DNA from: Achromobacter xylosoxidans
GTDB lineage: Bacteria; Pseudomonadota; Gammaproteobacteria; Burkholderiales; Burkholderiaceae_B
Direction: 5' to 3'
Length of the DNA stretch: 64,000 bases
NCBI RefSeq assembly: GCF_002192695.1
Contig: NZ_MTLG01000076.1
Span: 1-64,000, forward strand
Shown piece after piece: positions 23,472 through 32,647 of this stretch. A model generated the notes under the pieces. The model worked only from the letters and a program-made list of their open reading frames with translations. It searched no databases and was not told the origin of the DNA. Numbering within the stretch: position 1 is the stretch's first letter; each line of letters starts with the position of its first letter. The translations under genes and the position numbers were made by a program.

Positions 23472-24425
23472 ATGTCACGCATCATCAATGTCGCGGCCGC
23501 GCAGCTGGGGCCGATCCAGCGCAGCGACTCGCGTCGCGACGTCGTCGAGCGCCTGCTCGCGCATCTGCGCCAGGCCCATGCCATGGGCTGCCAGCTGGTG
23601 GTTTTTCCGGAGCTGGCGCTGACGACTTTCTTCCCGCGTTGGTACATGGAAGATCCGGCCGAGATCGACGCGTTCTATGAAAGCGAGATGCCGGGTCCGC
23701 AGACCCGGGTGCTGTTCGAGACCGCGCGCAAGCTGGGCATAGGCTTTTACCTGGGCTATGCGGAGCTGGCTGTGGAGCAGGGCGTCAAGCGCCGCTTCAA
23801 CACGTCGATCCTGGTGAACCAGAACGGCGACATCATCGGCAAGTACCGCAAGGTGCATTTGCCCGGGCATGCCGAGCACGAGCCGTGGCGCGCATTCCAG
23901 CACCTGGAGAAGCATTACTTCGAACCGGGCGAATCGTTCGATGTCTGGCGCGGCTTTGGCGGCGTGATGGGCATGGCCTTGTGCAACGACCGCCGCTGGT
24001 CCGAGACCTATCGCGTGATGGGCTTGCAGGGGGCGGAGATGATCTTGCTGGGCTACAACACGCCGGTGCACAATCCGCCTGCGCCCGAGCATGACGACCT
24101 GTCCATGTTCCACAACCATCTGGTGATGCAGGCGGGCGCCTATCAGAACGGCACCTGGGTGGTGGGCGTGGCCAAGGCCGGCAAGGAAGAGGGCTGCGAG
24201 ATGATAGGCGGCAGCTGCATCATCGCGCCGTCGGGCGAGATCGTCGCCGCCTGCTCGACCAAGGGCGATGAGCTGGCGATCGCGCGCTGCGACCTGGACC
24301 TGTGCCTGTCCTACAAGAGCACGACCTTCAACTTCGACCGCCACCGGCGTCCCGAGGCTTACGGCCTGATCACGGAACGCAGAGGCGCGATAGAACCAGC
24401 GCTGGAGGCGGCGACAACCGCCTGA
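23472..24425 (+). CDS. Nitrilase-superfamily N-carbamoyl-D-amino-acid hydrolase
   Basis: 317-residue carbon-nitrogen hydrolase. The catalytic triad is Glu47 (PELALTTFFPRW), Lys127 (KYRKVHLPG) and Cys171 (ALCNDRRWSETYR). The R-R-W-x-E-T-Y-R block is the signature of N-carbamoyl-D-amino-acid amidohydrolase rather than nitrilase. It would remove the carbamoyl group from a D-amino acid. It lies 18 bp after the M20 L-type carbamoylase with its own AGGAGAC ribosome site, so the operon encodes decarbamoylation of both enantiomers. Confidence 0.85.
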   Translation: MSRIINVAAAQLGPIQRSDSRRDVVERLLAHLRQAHAMGCQLVVFPELALTTFFPRWYMEDPAEIDAFYESEMPGPQTRVLFETARKLGIGFYLGYAELAVEQGVKRRFNTSILVNQNGDIIGKYRKVHLPGHAEHEPWRAFQHLEKHYFEPGESFDVWRGFGGVMGMALCNDRRWSETYRVMGLQGAEMILLGYNTPVHNPPAPEHDDLSMFHNHLVMQAGAYQNGTWVVGVAKAGKEEGCEMIGGSCIIAPSGEIVAACSTKGDELAIARCDLDLCLSYKSTTFNFDRHRRPEAYGLITERRGAIEPALEAATTA

Positions 24426-24572
24426 CCTGCGGCGCGGCCAGCGTGGACTGTCGTTAGACCGTCCGCATAACCGGCCCGGACGTTCCCTTCCCATAAAAAA
24501 CAGCATGCGGGCGCCCCGAGCGTCTGCAGGGGAGCGTTCGGCCTAAAAAAATACAGACCCCAAGGTGAAAAT

Positions 24573-25904
24573 ATGGACCAGTCAGTCGAGAGCATTGCGG
24601 CGCCTCCGGTTGCCGCAGACAAGGATCCCCTGGCGGCGCGGGATGATGCGCTGTATCGGAAGGTGGCGTGGCGGTTGCTGCCGTTTTTGATGGTGTGCTA
24701 CATCGCGGCGTTCCTGGATCGGGTGAACGTCGGCTTTGCCAAGCTGCAGATGCTGGACGATCTGAAGTTCAGCGAAACGGTGTACGGCCTGGGCGCGGGC
24801 ATTTTCTTCATCGGCTATTTCCTGTTCGAGGTGCCGAGCAATGTGCTGATGCACCGCATCGGCGCGAAGAAGACGCTGGCGCGCATCATGATCCTGTGGG
24901 GCATCATCTCGGCCGCCATGGCCCTGACGCAGACGCCGACCCAGTTCTACATCCTGCGCTTCCTGCTCGGGGCAGCCGAGGCCGGGTTCTATCCCGGCAT
25001 CATCCTGTACCTGACCTATTGGTTTCCGTCGAACCGGCGCGGCCAGATCGTGGCAGTGTTCATGACGGCGGTGCCGTTCGCCGGCATCCTGGGCGGGCCG
25101 CTGTCGGGCTGGGTGATGGAGGCTTTCCATGACACGCACGGCATGGCCGGCTGGCAGTGGATGTTCATCATCGAGGCGATTCCTTCGGTGCTGCTGGGCC
25201 TGGCGGTGTTCTGGTACCTGGATGACCGCATCGACGATGCGCGCTGGCTGTCGCCCGCGGAGAAGTCGCGGCTGGGCCAGAACCTGCAAAGCGAGAAGAC
25301 CGCCAAGACCGAGCACGTGTCGATGCTGACCTTGCTCAAGGACCGGCGTGTCGTGCATATGGCGCTGATTTGCTATTGCACGGTATCCAGCCTGTCTGGC
25401 CTGGCGTTCTGGATTCCGTCGGTGATCCGTTCAACGGGCGTGGTGTCGCTGCTGGACATCGGCCTGCTGACGGCGGTGCCGAACGTCTGCGCGGTGATCT
25501 CGATGGTGCTGGTGTGCCGCCATTCGGACGCGGTGCGGGAGCGCCGCTGGCACATGATCGTGCCGTTCCTGGTGGGCGGGACGGGCCTGGCGCTGAGCAC
25601 GCTGTTCAGCCATAACCCGATGCTGGCCGTGGCCATGCTGTCGGTGGCGGCCGCCGGCTGCATGGTGTGCTCGCCCTTGTTCTGGAGCCTGCCGACGGCG
25701 TTCCTGGAAGGCAAGAGCGCGGCGGCGGGCATAGCCGGGATCAATTCCTTCGCCGGATTGGCGGCCTTTGTCAGCCCCTATGCCATCGGCTGGATCAAGG
25801 ACCTGACCGGCTCGACGGATTGGGGCATGTATTTCCTGGCCAGCTTCACGCTGATCGGGGCGGTGCTGGTGTACCGCGTGCCGAAGAGCCTGGTCAACCG
25901 GTAG
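24573..25904 (+). CDS. MFS transporter, anion:cation symporter type
   Basis: 443-residue 12-helix MFS transporter of the ACS (phthalate/tartrate/glucarate permease) family: the N-terminal FLDRVNVGFAKLQM block, the GYFLFEVPSNVLMHRIGAKK motif and the EAGFYPGIILYLTYWFP helix are typical. These symporters import organic anions. Placed inside the cluster between carbamoylases and the YgeY-like hydrolase, it is the likely uptake route for the cluster's substrate. A 147-bp gap before it may contain a secondary promoter. Confidence 0.88.
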   Translation: MDQSVESIAAPPVAADKDPLAARDDALYRKVAWRLLPFLMVCYIAAFLDRVNVGFAKLQMLDDLKFSETVYGLGAGIFFIGYFLFEVPSNVLMHRIGAKKTLARIMILWGIISAAMALTQTPTQFYILRFLLGAAEAGFYPGIILYLTYWFPSNRRGQIVAVFMTAVPFAGILGGPLSGWVMEAFHDTHGMAGWQWMFIIEAIPSVLLGLAVFWYLDDRIDDARWLSPAEKSRLGQNLQSEKTAKTEHVSMLTLLKDRRVVHMALICYCTVSSLSGLAFWIPSVIRSTGVVSLLDIGLLTAVPNVCAVISMVLVCRHSDAVRERRWHMIVPFLVGGTGLALSTLFSHNPMLAVAMLSVAAAGCMVCSPLFWSLPTAFLEGKSAAAGIAGINSFAGLAAFVSPYAIGWIKDLTGSTDWGMYFLASFTLIGAVLVYRVPKSLVNR

Positions 25905-25964
25905 GCCCGGTAGGCGGCTTCTCTACATCGGCGGGCGCGCCGTGCCCGCCACTCTCAGACAGGA

Positions 25965-27113
25965 ATGATGATGACTCTGGACGTAATTGCGTTGACCCAG
26001 GCGATGGTGCGCATCCCCAGCCTTTCGGGCAAGGAAGGCGAGATGGCGGCGCTGATGGCCGCGACCCTGCGCGAGGCGGGCTTCAACTCGGTCACGACCG
26101 ATGGCAATGGCTCGGTGCTGGGGCTGATCGGCCCCGAGGATGCGGACGTGGCCTTGCTGTTCGACGGACACATGGACGTGGTGCCGGTGGCGGGCGACTG
26201 GCGCTTCGATCCGTTCGGCGCCGAGATCCGGGATGGACGGTTGTATGGGCGCGGCAGCACCGACATGAAGGGTGGCATTGCCGCGGCGATTTGCGGCGTG
26301 GCAGAGGCGGCGCGGGACGGCTTGAAGCGCCGCGTGGCCGTGTCGGCCAGCGTGCTGGAGGAAGTCATCGAAGGGCATGCGCTGGCCTCGGTGCTGGACA
26401 TTTGCACGCCGCAGGCCGTGGTCATCTGCGAGCCGTCAAAATTGCAGATCAAGGCCGGCCAGAAAGGGCGCGTGGAACTGCTGCTGACCTTCCACGGCAA
26501 GCCGGCGCACGCGGCGACGCCGCACATCGGCGTCAATCCCCTGCATGCGGCGGCCCGGGCGCTGGCCGCGCTGGAGAGCCTGCCGCTGCCGCACGACGAG
26601 GTGCTGGGCCAGGCGCTGCTGGTGCCGACGGACATCGTGTCGCATCCCTATCCGTCGATCTCCATGATTCCGATCTCGACGACGATACGCTTTGACCGGC
26701 GCACCGTGTCGGGCGAACGCCTGGAGGATGTACTGGCGCAGATCCGCGGGCATCTGGCGGCGCACGGCCTGTCCGACTTCACCTTGCGGGTCAGCGAGGA
26801 TCAAGTGGCGACCTATACCGGCCAGCACGCCACGCCGCCGCGCTGGTTGCCGGGTTGGCGTTGCGACGCGCAGGCCGGCTTGTTGCAGGCTGCGCGCGCG
26901 GCCGTCAGCGTCAGCGGCCGGGATCCGGTGGTGGGCAGTTGGGCGTTCTGCACCAATGGGTCGGAATCGGCCGGACGCCGCGGCATTCCGACGATAGGGT
27001 TGGGACCGGGCAATGAAGAGGATGCCCACACGATCGACGAATCCATTGCGTTGGAGCAGCTGGAAGGCGCGCGCGATATCTACCGGAATCTGGTGCGCGC
27101 GGTCTGCGGTTAG
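25965..27113 (+). CDS. YgeY-like M20 hydrolase
   Basis: 382-residue M20/ArgE-DapE family metallohydrolase. Ligands are visible in FDGHMDVVP (His69, Asp71), GRGSTDMKGG (Asp100), VLEEVIEG and GLGPGNEEDAHTIDE. The sequence resembles YgeY, which in enterobacteria neighbours the diaminopropionate lyase YgeX. This supports a role in deacylating an N-acyl or amide precursor of diaminopropionate. Its stop codon overlaps by four bases the stop of the LysR gene on the other strand. The substrate is unproven. Confidence 0.83.
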   Translation: MMMTLDVIALTQAMVRIPSLSGKEGEMAALMAATLREAGFNSVTTDGNGSVLGLIGPEDADVALLFDGHMDVVPVAGDWRFDPFGAEIRDGRLYGRGSTDMKGGIAAAICGVAEAARDGLKRRVAVSASVLEEVIEGHALASVLDICTPQAVVICEPSKLQIKAGQKGRVELLLTFHGKPAHAATPHIGVNPLHAAARALAALESLPLPHDEVLGQALLVPTDIVSHPYPSISMIPISTTIRFDRRTVSGERLEDVLAQIRGHLAAHGLSDFTLRVSEDQVATYTGQHATPPRWLPGWRCDAQAGLLQAARAAVSVSGRDPVVGSWAFCTNGSESAGRRGIPTIGLGPGNEEDAHTIDESIALEQLEGARDIYRNLVRAVCG

Positions 27114-28021
27114 GGCGTTTGCATGCCGGGCAGGCGGGCCAGCCGCTCATTCAGGAAGTCGATCAGCAGCCGCGCCCGTAGCGACTGGTAGCGGCGCGAT
27201 GGATAAATGAGGAAAGCCTCTTGCGGCGTGGCGCTCCATTTGGGCAGCACGCGCAGCAGTTCGCCGCTGGCGACCAGATCCTGCACCAGCCACGCAGGGC
27301 ATAGTCCGATGCCGGCGCCCATGGCCAGGCTTTCGCGGATGGCCAGGGCGTTGTTGACGCGGAAGCGCCCCTGGGTCTGGACCGTGGCGAGGGTGGCTCC
27401 CTGATGCAGTTCCAGGGTGTCCCCGGCAGCCAGCCAGGCAAAGCGCACGTATTCGTGCGCGGCCAGATCGCGGGGCGCGCGGGGCTTGCCGCGCTGCGCC
27501 AGATAAGCGGGGGCGGCGACCAGGTAGCGCGGCGATAGGGCCGCCTTGCGGGCGATGGCGTTGGGCGGCAGGTTGCCGCCCAGGCGCAGCGCCACATCCA
27601 CGCCTTCTTCCACCAGGTCCACGAACCGGTCGTTGAGGATCAGTTCGACCTGGATGTCGGGGTATTCGTCCAGGAATTCGCGGACCAGCGCGTTCAGGCG
27701 GAACTGGCCCAGCGCCACGGGCGCGTTGATGCGCAGGAAGCCGGCTGGCTTTTCGGTCTGGCCGCGGGCGTCGGCGACGGCTTCGGAGTATTCCTCCAGC
27801 ACGCGGGTGGCGCGTTCGTAGAAGCGCTTGCCTTGTTCGGTGGGCACGACGCGGGTGGTGCTGCGTTCCAGCAGCCGCACGTTCAGGTCCTTTTCCAGCG
27901 CGGCGACGATCTTGCTCAGGGCGGGCTGGCTTAGCGCTTGTTCGCGGGCGACGGCCGACAGGGTGCCCAGCTCCACGGCGCGGACGAAGGCCCGCATGGC
28001 GCGCAGGGTGTCCATGGTCAT
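27110..28021 (-). CDS. LysR-family regulator
   Basis: 303-residue LysR regulator with helix-turn-helix at the N-terminus (RAFVRAVELGTLSAVAREQA, KIVAALEKDLNVRLLERSTT) and an effector domain from about 90. It is divergent from the SGNH hydrolase gene (95 bp between starts), its likely target. It is convergent with the YgeY-like gene, the stop codons overlapping, so it is less likely to control the diaminopropionate cluster. Confidence 0.92.
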   Translation of the reverse strand: MTMDTLRAMRAFVRAVELGTLSAVAREQALSQPALSKIVAALEKDLNVRLLERSTTRVVPTEQGKRFYERATRVLEEYSEAVADARGQTEKPAGFLRINAPVALGQFRLNALVREFLDEYPDIQVELILNDRFVDLVEEGVDVALRLGGNLPPNAIARKAALSPRYLVAAPAYLAQRGKPRAPRDLAAHEYVRFAWLAAGDTLELHQGATLATVQTQGRFRVNNALAIRESLAMGAGIGLCPAWLVQDLVASGELLRVLPKWSATPQEAFLIYPSRRYQSLRARLLIDFLNERLARLPGMQTP

Positions 28022-28116
28022 TCCTTTTTGGAAGAAGTGGTATGCAGTTTAGGGTTCTACCGGTGGAATTGGGAAGAACCTATCGTGACGTCACTTTCCC
28101 TTTTTCTGGAGTCGTC

Positions 28117-29400
28117 ATGAATCGCTTCAATCCCTTTTCCCTGGTTTCGGCCGCTACCCTGGCCGCAGGCCTTGCGGTCTCGGCCCCGTCCGTCGCCGCC
28201 GCGCAGCCTCCTGTTCAGGCCGATGCCGCGCGTTCCAACTGGGTCAGCTCCTGGTTCGCCAGTCCCCAACCGCTGTGGGAGGATTCCTTCGTGCTGCCCA
28301 CGGAAATGCCAGCCGAATTGCGCGGCCAGACCTTGCGCCAGACCCTGATGCTGAGCGTGGGCGGACCGCGCTTGCGGGTGGTGCTGTCCAACCGCTATGG
28401 CACTCAGCCCCTGGAGATCGGGGCGGCCAGCGTTGCCTTGGCCTCCGGCCCTTCAAAGATCCGTCCGGCGTCCAGCCGCGGACTGGCCTTTGGCGGTCGG
28501 CCAAGCGTGACGGTGGCGCCGGGTGCGCAGGTGGTCAGCGATCCGGTGGACCTGCCGGTATCCGCGCTGGCCGAGCTCGCCGTCAGCCTTTACTTCCCGC
28601 AGGCGACGCCGGTGACGACCTTCCATTGGGGCGCGCAGCAGACTGGCGCCCTGGTCCGGGGCGATGCCACGGCGGCGGCGCAGCTGCCTGATGCGCAGGC
28701 GCTGCAAGGTCGGGCTTTCCTGGCTGGGATCTGGGTCGAGAGCCCGTCGCGCGTGCCAGTAGTGGTAGCGTTTGGGGATTCCCTGACCGATGGCAATGGC
28801 TCGACGCCGGGCGCCAACCGCCGCTGGCCGGATTTCCTGGCCCGCCGCCTGGCGCCGCAGGGCGTGGGCGTGGCGAATGCGGGTATTTCGGGCGCGCGGG
28901 TCTGGGGCGACAAGATGGGCGTGAACGCGATGGCCCGTTTTGATGCCGACGTGCTGTCGCAGCCGGGTGTGCGCACGGTGGTGATGATGATGGGCATCAA
29001 TGACATCGGCTGGCCGGACAGCGGCTTCGCGCCGGCAGACGCGCCCATGACGGCGGCAAGATTGACCGAGGGCTACCGGCAATTGGCAGAGGCGGCCCGC
29101 CTGCGCGGCGTGCGCATCGTGGGCGGCACCATCGCGCCGTATGAAGGTTCGCTGCATGACACGCCGCTGTCGGGCCACTACAACCCGGCGAAGGACGCGG
29201 TGCGGCTTGAGGTGAACCGCTGGATCCGCGAAAGCGGCGTGTTCGACGCGGTGGTGGATTTCGATGCGGTGCTGCGCGATCCGGCGCATCCGGCGCGGCT
29301 GCTGCCCGCCTATGACTCGGGCGACCACCTGCATCCCAACGATGCCGGCTACCAGGCCATGGCGCAGGCCTTGGACATGGCCATGCTGTTCGGCGATTGA
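28117..29400 (+). CDS. Secreted SGNH/GDSL hydrolase
   Basis: 427-residue exported esterase or lipase-type hydrolase. A signal peptide (about 1-29, ending VAAAQ) precedes an N-terminal beta-rich region (about 40-205) and the SGNH domain. The domain has block I VVAFGDSLTDGNG (Ser222), a Gly in GISGARVW, MMGINDIG (block III Asn) and DHLHPNDAG with the catalytic Asp and His. CTGGAG precedes the ATG. The longer frame from 28042 has no ribosome site. It is probably controlled by the divergent LysR gene. The substrate is unknown, perhaps an acylated polysaccharide or lipid. Confidence 0.85.
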   Translation: MNRFNPFSLVSAATLAAGLAVSAPSVAAAQPPVQADAARSNWVSSWFASPQPLWEDSFVLPTEMPAELRGQTLRQTLMLSVGGPRLRVVLSNRYGTQPLEIGAASVALASGPSKIRPASSRGLAFGGRPSVTVAPGAQVVSDPVDLPVSALAELAVSLYFPQATPVTTFHWGAQQTGALVRGDATAAAQLPDAQALQGRAFLAGIWVESPSRVPVVVAFGDSLTDGNGSTPGANRRWPDFLARRLAPQGVGVANAGISGARVWGDKMGVNAMARFDADVLSQPGVRTVVMMMGINDIGWPDSGFAPADAPMTAARLTEGYRQLAEAARLRGVRIVGGTIAPYEGSLHDTPLSGHYNPAKDAVRLEVNRWIRESGVFDAVVDFDAVLRDPAHPARLLPAYDSGDHLHPNDAGYQAMAQALDMAMLFGD

Positions 29401-29416
29401 GATGCGTCTGGAACGG

Positions 29417-32400
29417 TTAGTGGAAATTGCGGCTCTGGGTGTTCAAGTCGCCCAGCAGTTCGGACAGGTCCACCAGCCGCTGCGCGATCAGGTGGCGCAC
29501 GCCGTCCACGCTTTGCCAGGACCCATAGACGCCAAGCAGCGAGGCCCCCAGCAGTTCCCGGCGCTGCCGTTCGATGAGTTCCGTGCGCACGACCACGTTG
29601 ACGGGGCCGGTCTCGTCTTCCAGCGTGACGAAGATCACGCCCTTGGCGGTCTGCGGGCGCTGGCGCACGGTGACGATGCCGCAGGCGCGCGCCACGCGCT
29701 TGTCGGGGTAGCCGTTCAGCACGGAGGCGGGCTGGAAATTGCGCGCCGCGAGCTGGGGGCGCAGCAAGGCCACCGGGTGGCTGCGCAGGGTCAGGCCCAC
29801 GCTGCGATAGTCGGCCGCCACGGCTTGGCCCTCGGACGGGGCGGACAGCTGCGGCGCCTGGGTTTCCTGGATGGCGGCGTCGCGCAGCAGGTCGCGGCTC
29901 TGCACGCTGGCGGCGGCCTCCCAGCTGGCCTGGCGGCGGTGGCCGGCCAGGGTGCGCAGGGCGTCGCCGGCGGCCAGCGAGTTCAGGTCATGGCGGGTGA
30001 GCGCGGCGCGGCGGGCCAGGTCGCCGGTGTCGGCAAAGGGCGTGGCGGCGCGCGCGTCCTCGATGCGCCGGGCGGCGTCCTCGCGCATGCCCTGGATCAG
30101 GCTCAGCCCCAGCCTGACGGCGGGGCGGGCGCCGTCGGTGGCGGGTGCGTGCGGATGCGCGGTACGGCGGGCGCCGGGGTGGCCTTCGGGCAGGGTTTCC
30201 AGCGCGGAGTCCCAGCCGCTGATCATGACGTCCGGCGGCAGCACGCAGACGCCGTGGCGGCGGGCGTCCTGCACCAGTTGCGCGGGGGCGTAAAAGCCCA
30301 TGGGCTGGGAGTTGAGCAGGGCGGCCAGGAAGGCTTCGGGCTCGTGCCGCTTGAGCCATGAACTGGCATAGGCTAGCAGCGCGAAGCTGGCGGCGTGGCT
30401 TTCGGGGAAGCCATATTCGCCGAAGCCTTCGATCTGGCGGAACAGGGCCTCGGCGAAATCCAGTTTGTAGCCATGGGCCAGCAGGCCGCCGACCAGTTTG
30501 GTTCGGTACTTGTCCACGCCGCCCTTGCGCTTCCAGGCCGCCATGGAGCGGCGCAATTGGTCGGATTCGCCGGGCGTGAAGCCGGCGGCCACCACGGCGA
30601 TCTGCATGACCTGTTCCTGGAAGATGGGCACGCCCATGGTGCGGCTGAGCACGCCGCGTACTTTTTCGCTGGGATAGGTTTCGGGCTCCTTGCCTTGGCG
30701 GCGGCGCAGGTAGGGATGGACCATGCCGCCCTGGATCGGGCCTGGGCGCACGATGGCGACCTGCACCACCAGGTCGTAGTATTCGCGCGGACGCAGGCGT
30801 GGCAGCATGGTCATCTGGGCGCGGGATTCGATCTGGAACACGCCTATGGTGTCGGCGTCGCAGATCATGTCGTAGGTGGGCGTGTCGCTGGGGGGGATGT
30901 CCTGCAGCCGCAAGGGCTGGCCGCGGCGCTGGCCGGCCAGCTCCAACGTGCGGCGCAGCGCCGACAGCATGCCCAGCGCCAGCACGTCCACTTTCAGCAG
31001 GCCCAGCGCGTCCAGGTCGTCCTTGTCCCATTGCACGACGCTGCGGTCTGCCATGGCGGCGTTCTCGATGGGCACCAGGCGCGACAGCTTGCCGCGTGAA
31101 ATCACGAAGCCGCCAGGGTGCTGCGATAGGTGGCGCGGAAAGCCCATCAGGGTCTGCGCCAGCGCCGCCCATTGCCGCGCCACTTGCGATTCAGGGTCCA
31201 GTCCGCAGGCACCCAGCGTGCGCAGCATTTCCTTTTTGCCGTCCCACCATTGATGGGCGCGCGCCACGGCGTCGATGACGCCCGCGTCCACGCCCAGCGC
31301 GCAGCCGGTATCGCGCAGCACGCTGCGCGGGCGGTAGGAGATGACCACGGCGGTGAGCGCGGCGCGGTCGCGGCCGTATTTGCGGTAGATGTACTGGATG
31401 ACTTCTTCCCGGCGCTGGTGTTCGAAGTCCACGTCGATGTCGGGCGGCTCGTTGCGTTCCTTGCTGATGAAGCGTTCGAACAGGTTGTTGCCGCGCACCG
31501 GATCCACTTCGGTGATGCCCAGGCAGTAGCAGACCGCGGAGTTGGCGGCGGACCCGCGGCCCTGGCACAGGATGCCCTCGCCGCGAGCGTACTGGACGAT
31601 GTCGTAGACCGTGAGGAAATAGGCTTCGTAGTGCAGGTCGGTGATCAGGGCCAACTCTTTTTCGATCTGCGCGGTGACGCTGTCCGGGGTGCCGGATGGA
31701 AAGCGGCGGGCAGCCCCGGCCAGGGTTTCCTGGCGCAGATAGGTGGCCGGCGTGTGGCCGCGCGGAATGATCTCGTCCGGGTATTCGTAGCGCAGTTCAT
31801 CCAATGAAAAGGCGCAGCGGCGGGCCACGGCCAGCGTCTGGGCCAGCGTCTGCGGCGGGTACAGATTGGCCAGGCGCATGCGCGTGCGCAGGTGCTGTTC
31901 GGCGTTGCCGGACAGTTCGTAGCCGCATTGCGACACCGGCTGGCGGGTGCGGATGCCGGTCAGCGTGTCGTGCAGCGGCTTGCGCGAACGCAGGTGCATC
32001 TGCACCTGGCCCAGCGCCACGATGGGCAGGTCCGCGGCCTGCGCGGCGTGTTCGACCGCGGCGCGGTGCAGGTCGTCGCGCGAGCGATGCAGCAGGGTCA
32101 GCCCCACCCAGGCGCGGTGGGGGAAGACACGCGCGAGCCAGCGCGCCTGTTCAGCCATGCGGTCGGCGTCGGTGCCGTAGGCGGGGCTCAGGATGGCCAG
32201 GCACTCGGGCAGGTGGCGCAGATGGGCGTGGCCGCTGGGAGGATGGGTAAGGTCTTCGGGCGCCAGCTGGTATTCGCCCTTGGGCGCGCGGGTGCGGGCC
32301 AGGGTGATCAGTTCGGACAGGTTGCCGTAGCCTTCGCGCGTCTGCGCCAGCAGGGTCAGGCCCAGCGGCGCGGCGTCGGGCGCGGCGCGCAACTGGAAGG

Positions 32401-32641
32401 TGGCGCCGATGATGAGCGGCAGCTTGCGGGTCTTGGCTTCGACGTGGGCGCGGACCACGCCCGCCAGCGAGCATTCGTCGGTGATGGCGAGGGCGGCGTA
32501 GCCTAGTTCGGCGGCGCGGTCGATCAGTTCCTCGGGGTGCGAAGCGCCCTGCAGGAAAGAGAAATTGGACTGGCATTGCAGCTCGGCGTAGCCGGGTAGC
32601 TGCGCCAGGATGCCGGGGGTGTCGTCGTCGTCCATGCGCAT
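29417..32641 (-). CDS. dnaE2: Error-prone DNA polymerase III alpha subunit DnaE2/ImuC
   Basis: 1074-residue C-family polymerase of the DnaE2 (ImuC) type used in SOS mutagenesis. The N-terminal PHP domain begins ELQCQSNFSFLQGASHPEEL, the palm catalytic block contains PDIDVDFEHQRREEVI (about residue 400), and the C-terminus has helix-hairpin-helix and OB-fold segments (FVTLEDETGPVNVVV). It is the last gene of the imuA-imuB-dnaE2 operon, six bases after imuB. ImuC performs the error-prone extension, with ImuB recruiting it to the beta clamp. Confidence 0.95.
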   Translation of the reverse strand: MRMDDDDTPGILAQLPGYAELQCQSNFSFLQGASHPEELIDRAAELGYAALAITDECSLAGVVRAHVEAKTRKLPLIIGATFQLRAAPDAAPLGLTLLAQTREGYGNLSELITLARTRAPKGEYQLAPEDLTHPPSGHAHLRHLPECLAILSPAYGTDADRMAEQARWLARVFPHRAWVGLTLLHRSRDDLHRAAVEHAAQAADLPIVALGQVQMHLRSRKPLHDTLTGIRTRQPVSQCGYELSGNAEQHLRTRMRLANLYPPQTLAQTLAVARRCAFSLDELRYEYPDEIIPRGHTPATYLRQETLAGAARRFPSGTPDSVTAQIEKELALITDLHYEAYFLTVYDIVQYARGEGILCQGRGSAANSAVCYCLGITEVDPVRGNNLFERFISKERNEPPDIDVDFEHQRREEVIQYIYRKYGRDRAALTAVVISYRPRSVLRDTGCALGVDAGVIDAVARAHQWWDGKKEMLRTLGACGLDPESQVARQWAALAQTLMGFPRHLSQHPGGFVISRGKLSRLVPIENAAMADRSVVQWDKDDLDALGLLKVDVLALGMLSALRRTLELAGQRRGQPLRLQDIPPSDTPTYDMICDADTIGVFQIESRAQMTMLPRLRPREYYDLVVQVAIVRPGPIQGGMVHPYLRRRQGKEPETYPSEKVRGVLSRTMGVPIFQEQVMQIAVVAAGFTPGESDQLRRSMAAWKRKGGVDKYRTKLVGGLLAHGYKLDFAEALFRQIEGFGEYGFPESHAASFALLAYASSWLKRHEPEAFLAALLNSQPMGFYAPAQLVQDARRHGVCVLPPDVMISGWDSALETLPEGHPGARRTAHPHAPATDGARPAVRLGLSLIQGMREDAARRIEDARAATPFADTGDLARRAALTRHDLNSLAAGDALRTLAGHRRQASWEAAASVQSRDLLRDAAIQETQAPQLSAPSEGQAVAADYRSVGLTLRSHPVALLRPQLAARNFQPASVLNGYPDKRVARACGIVTVRQRPQTAKGVIFVTLEDETGPVNVVVRTELIERQRRELLGASLLGVYGSWQSVDGVRHLIAQRLVDLSELLGDLNTQSRNFH

Positions 32642-32647
32642 ACCGCT

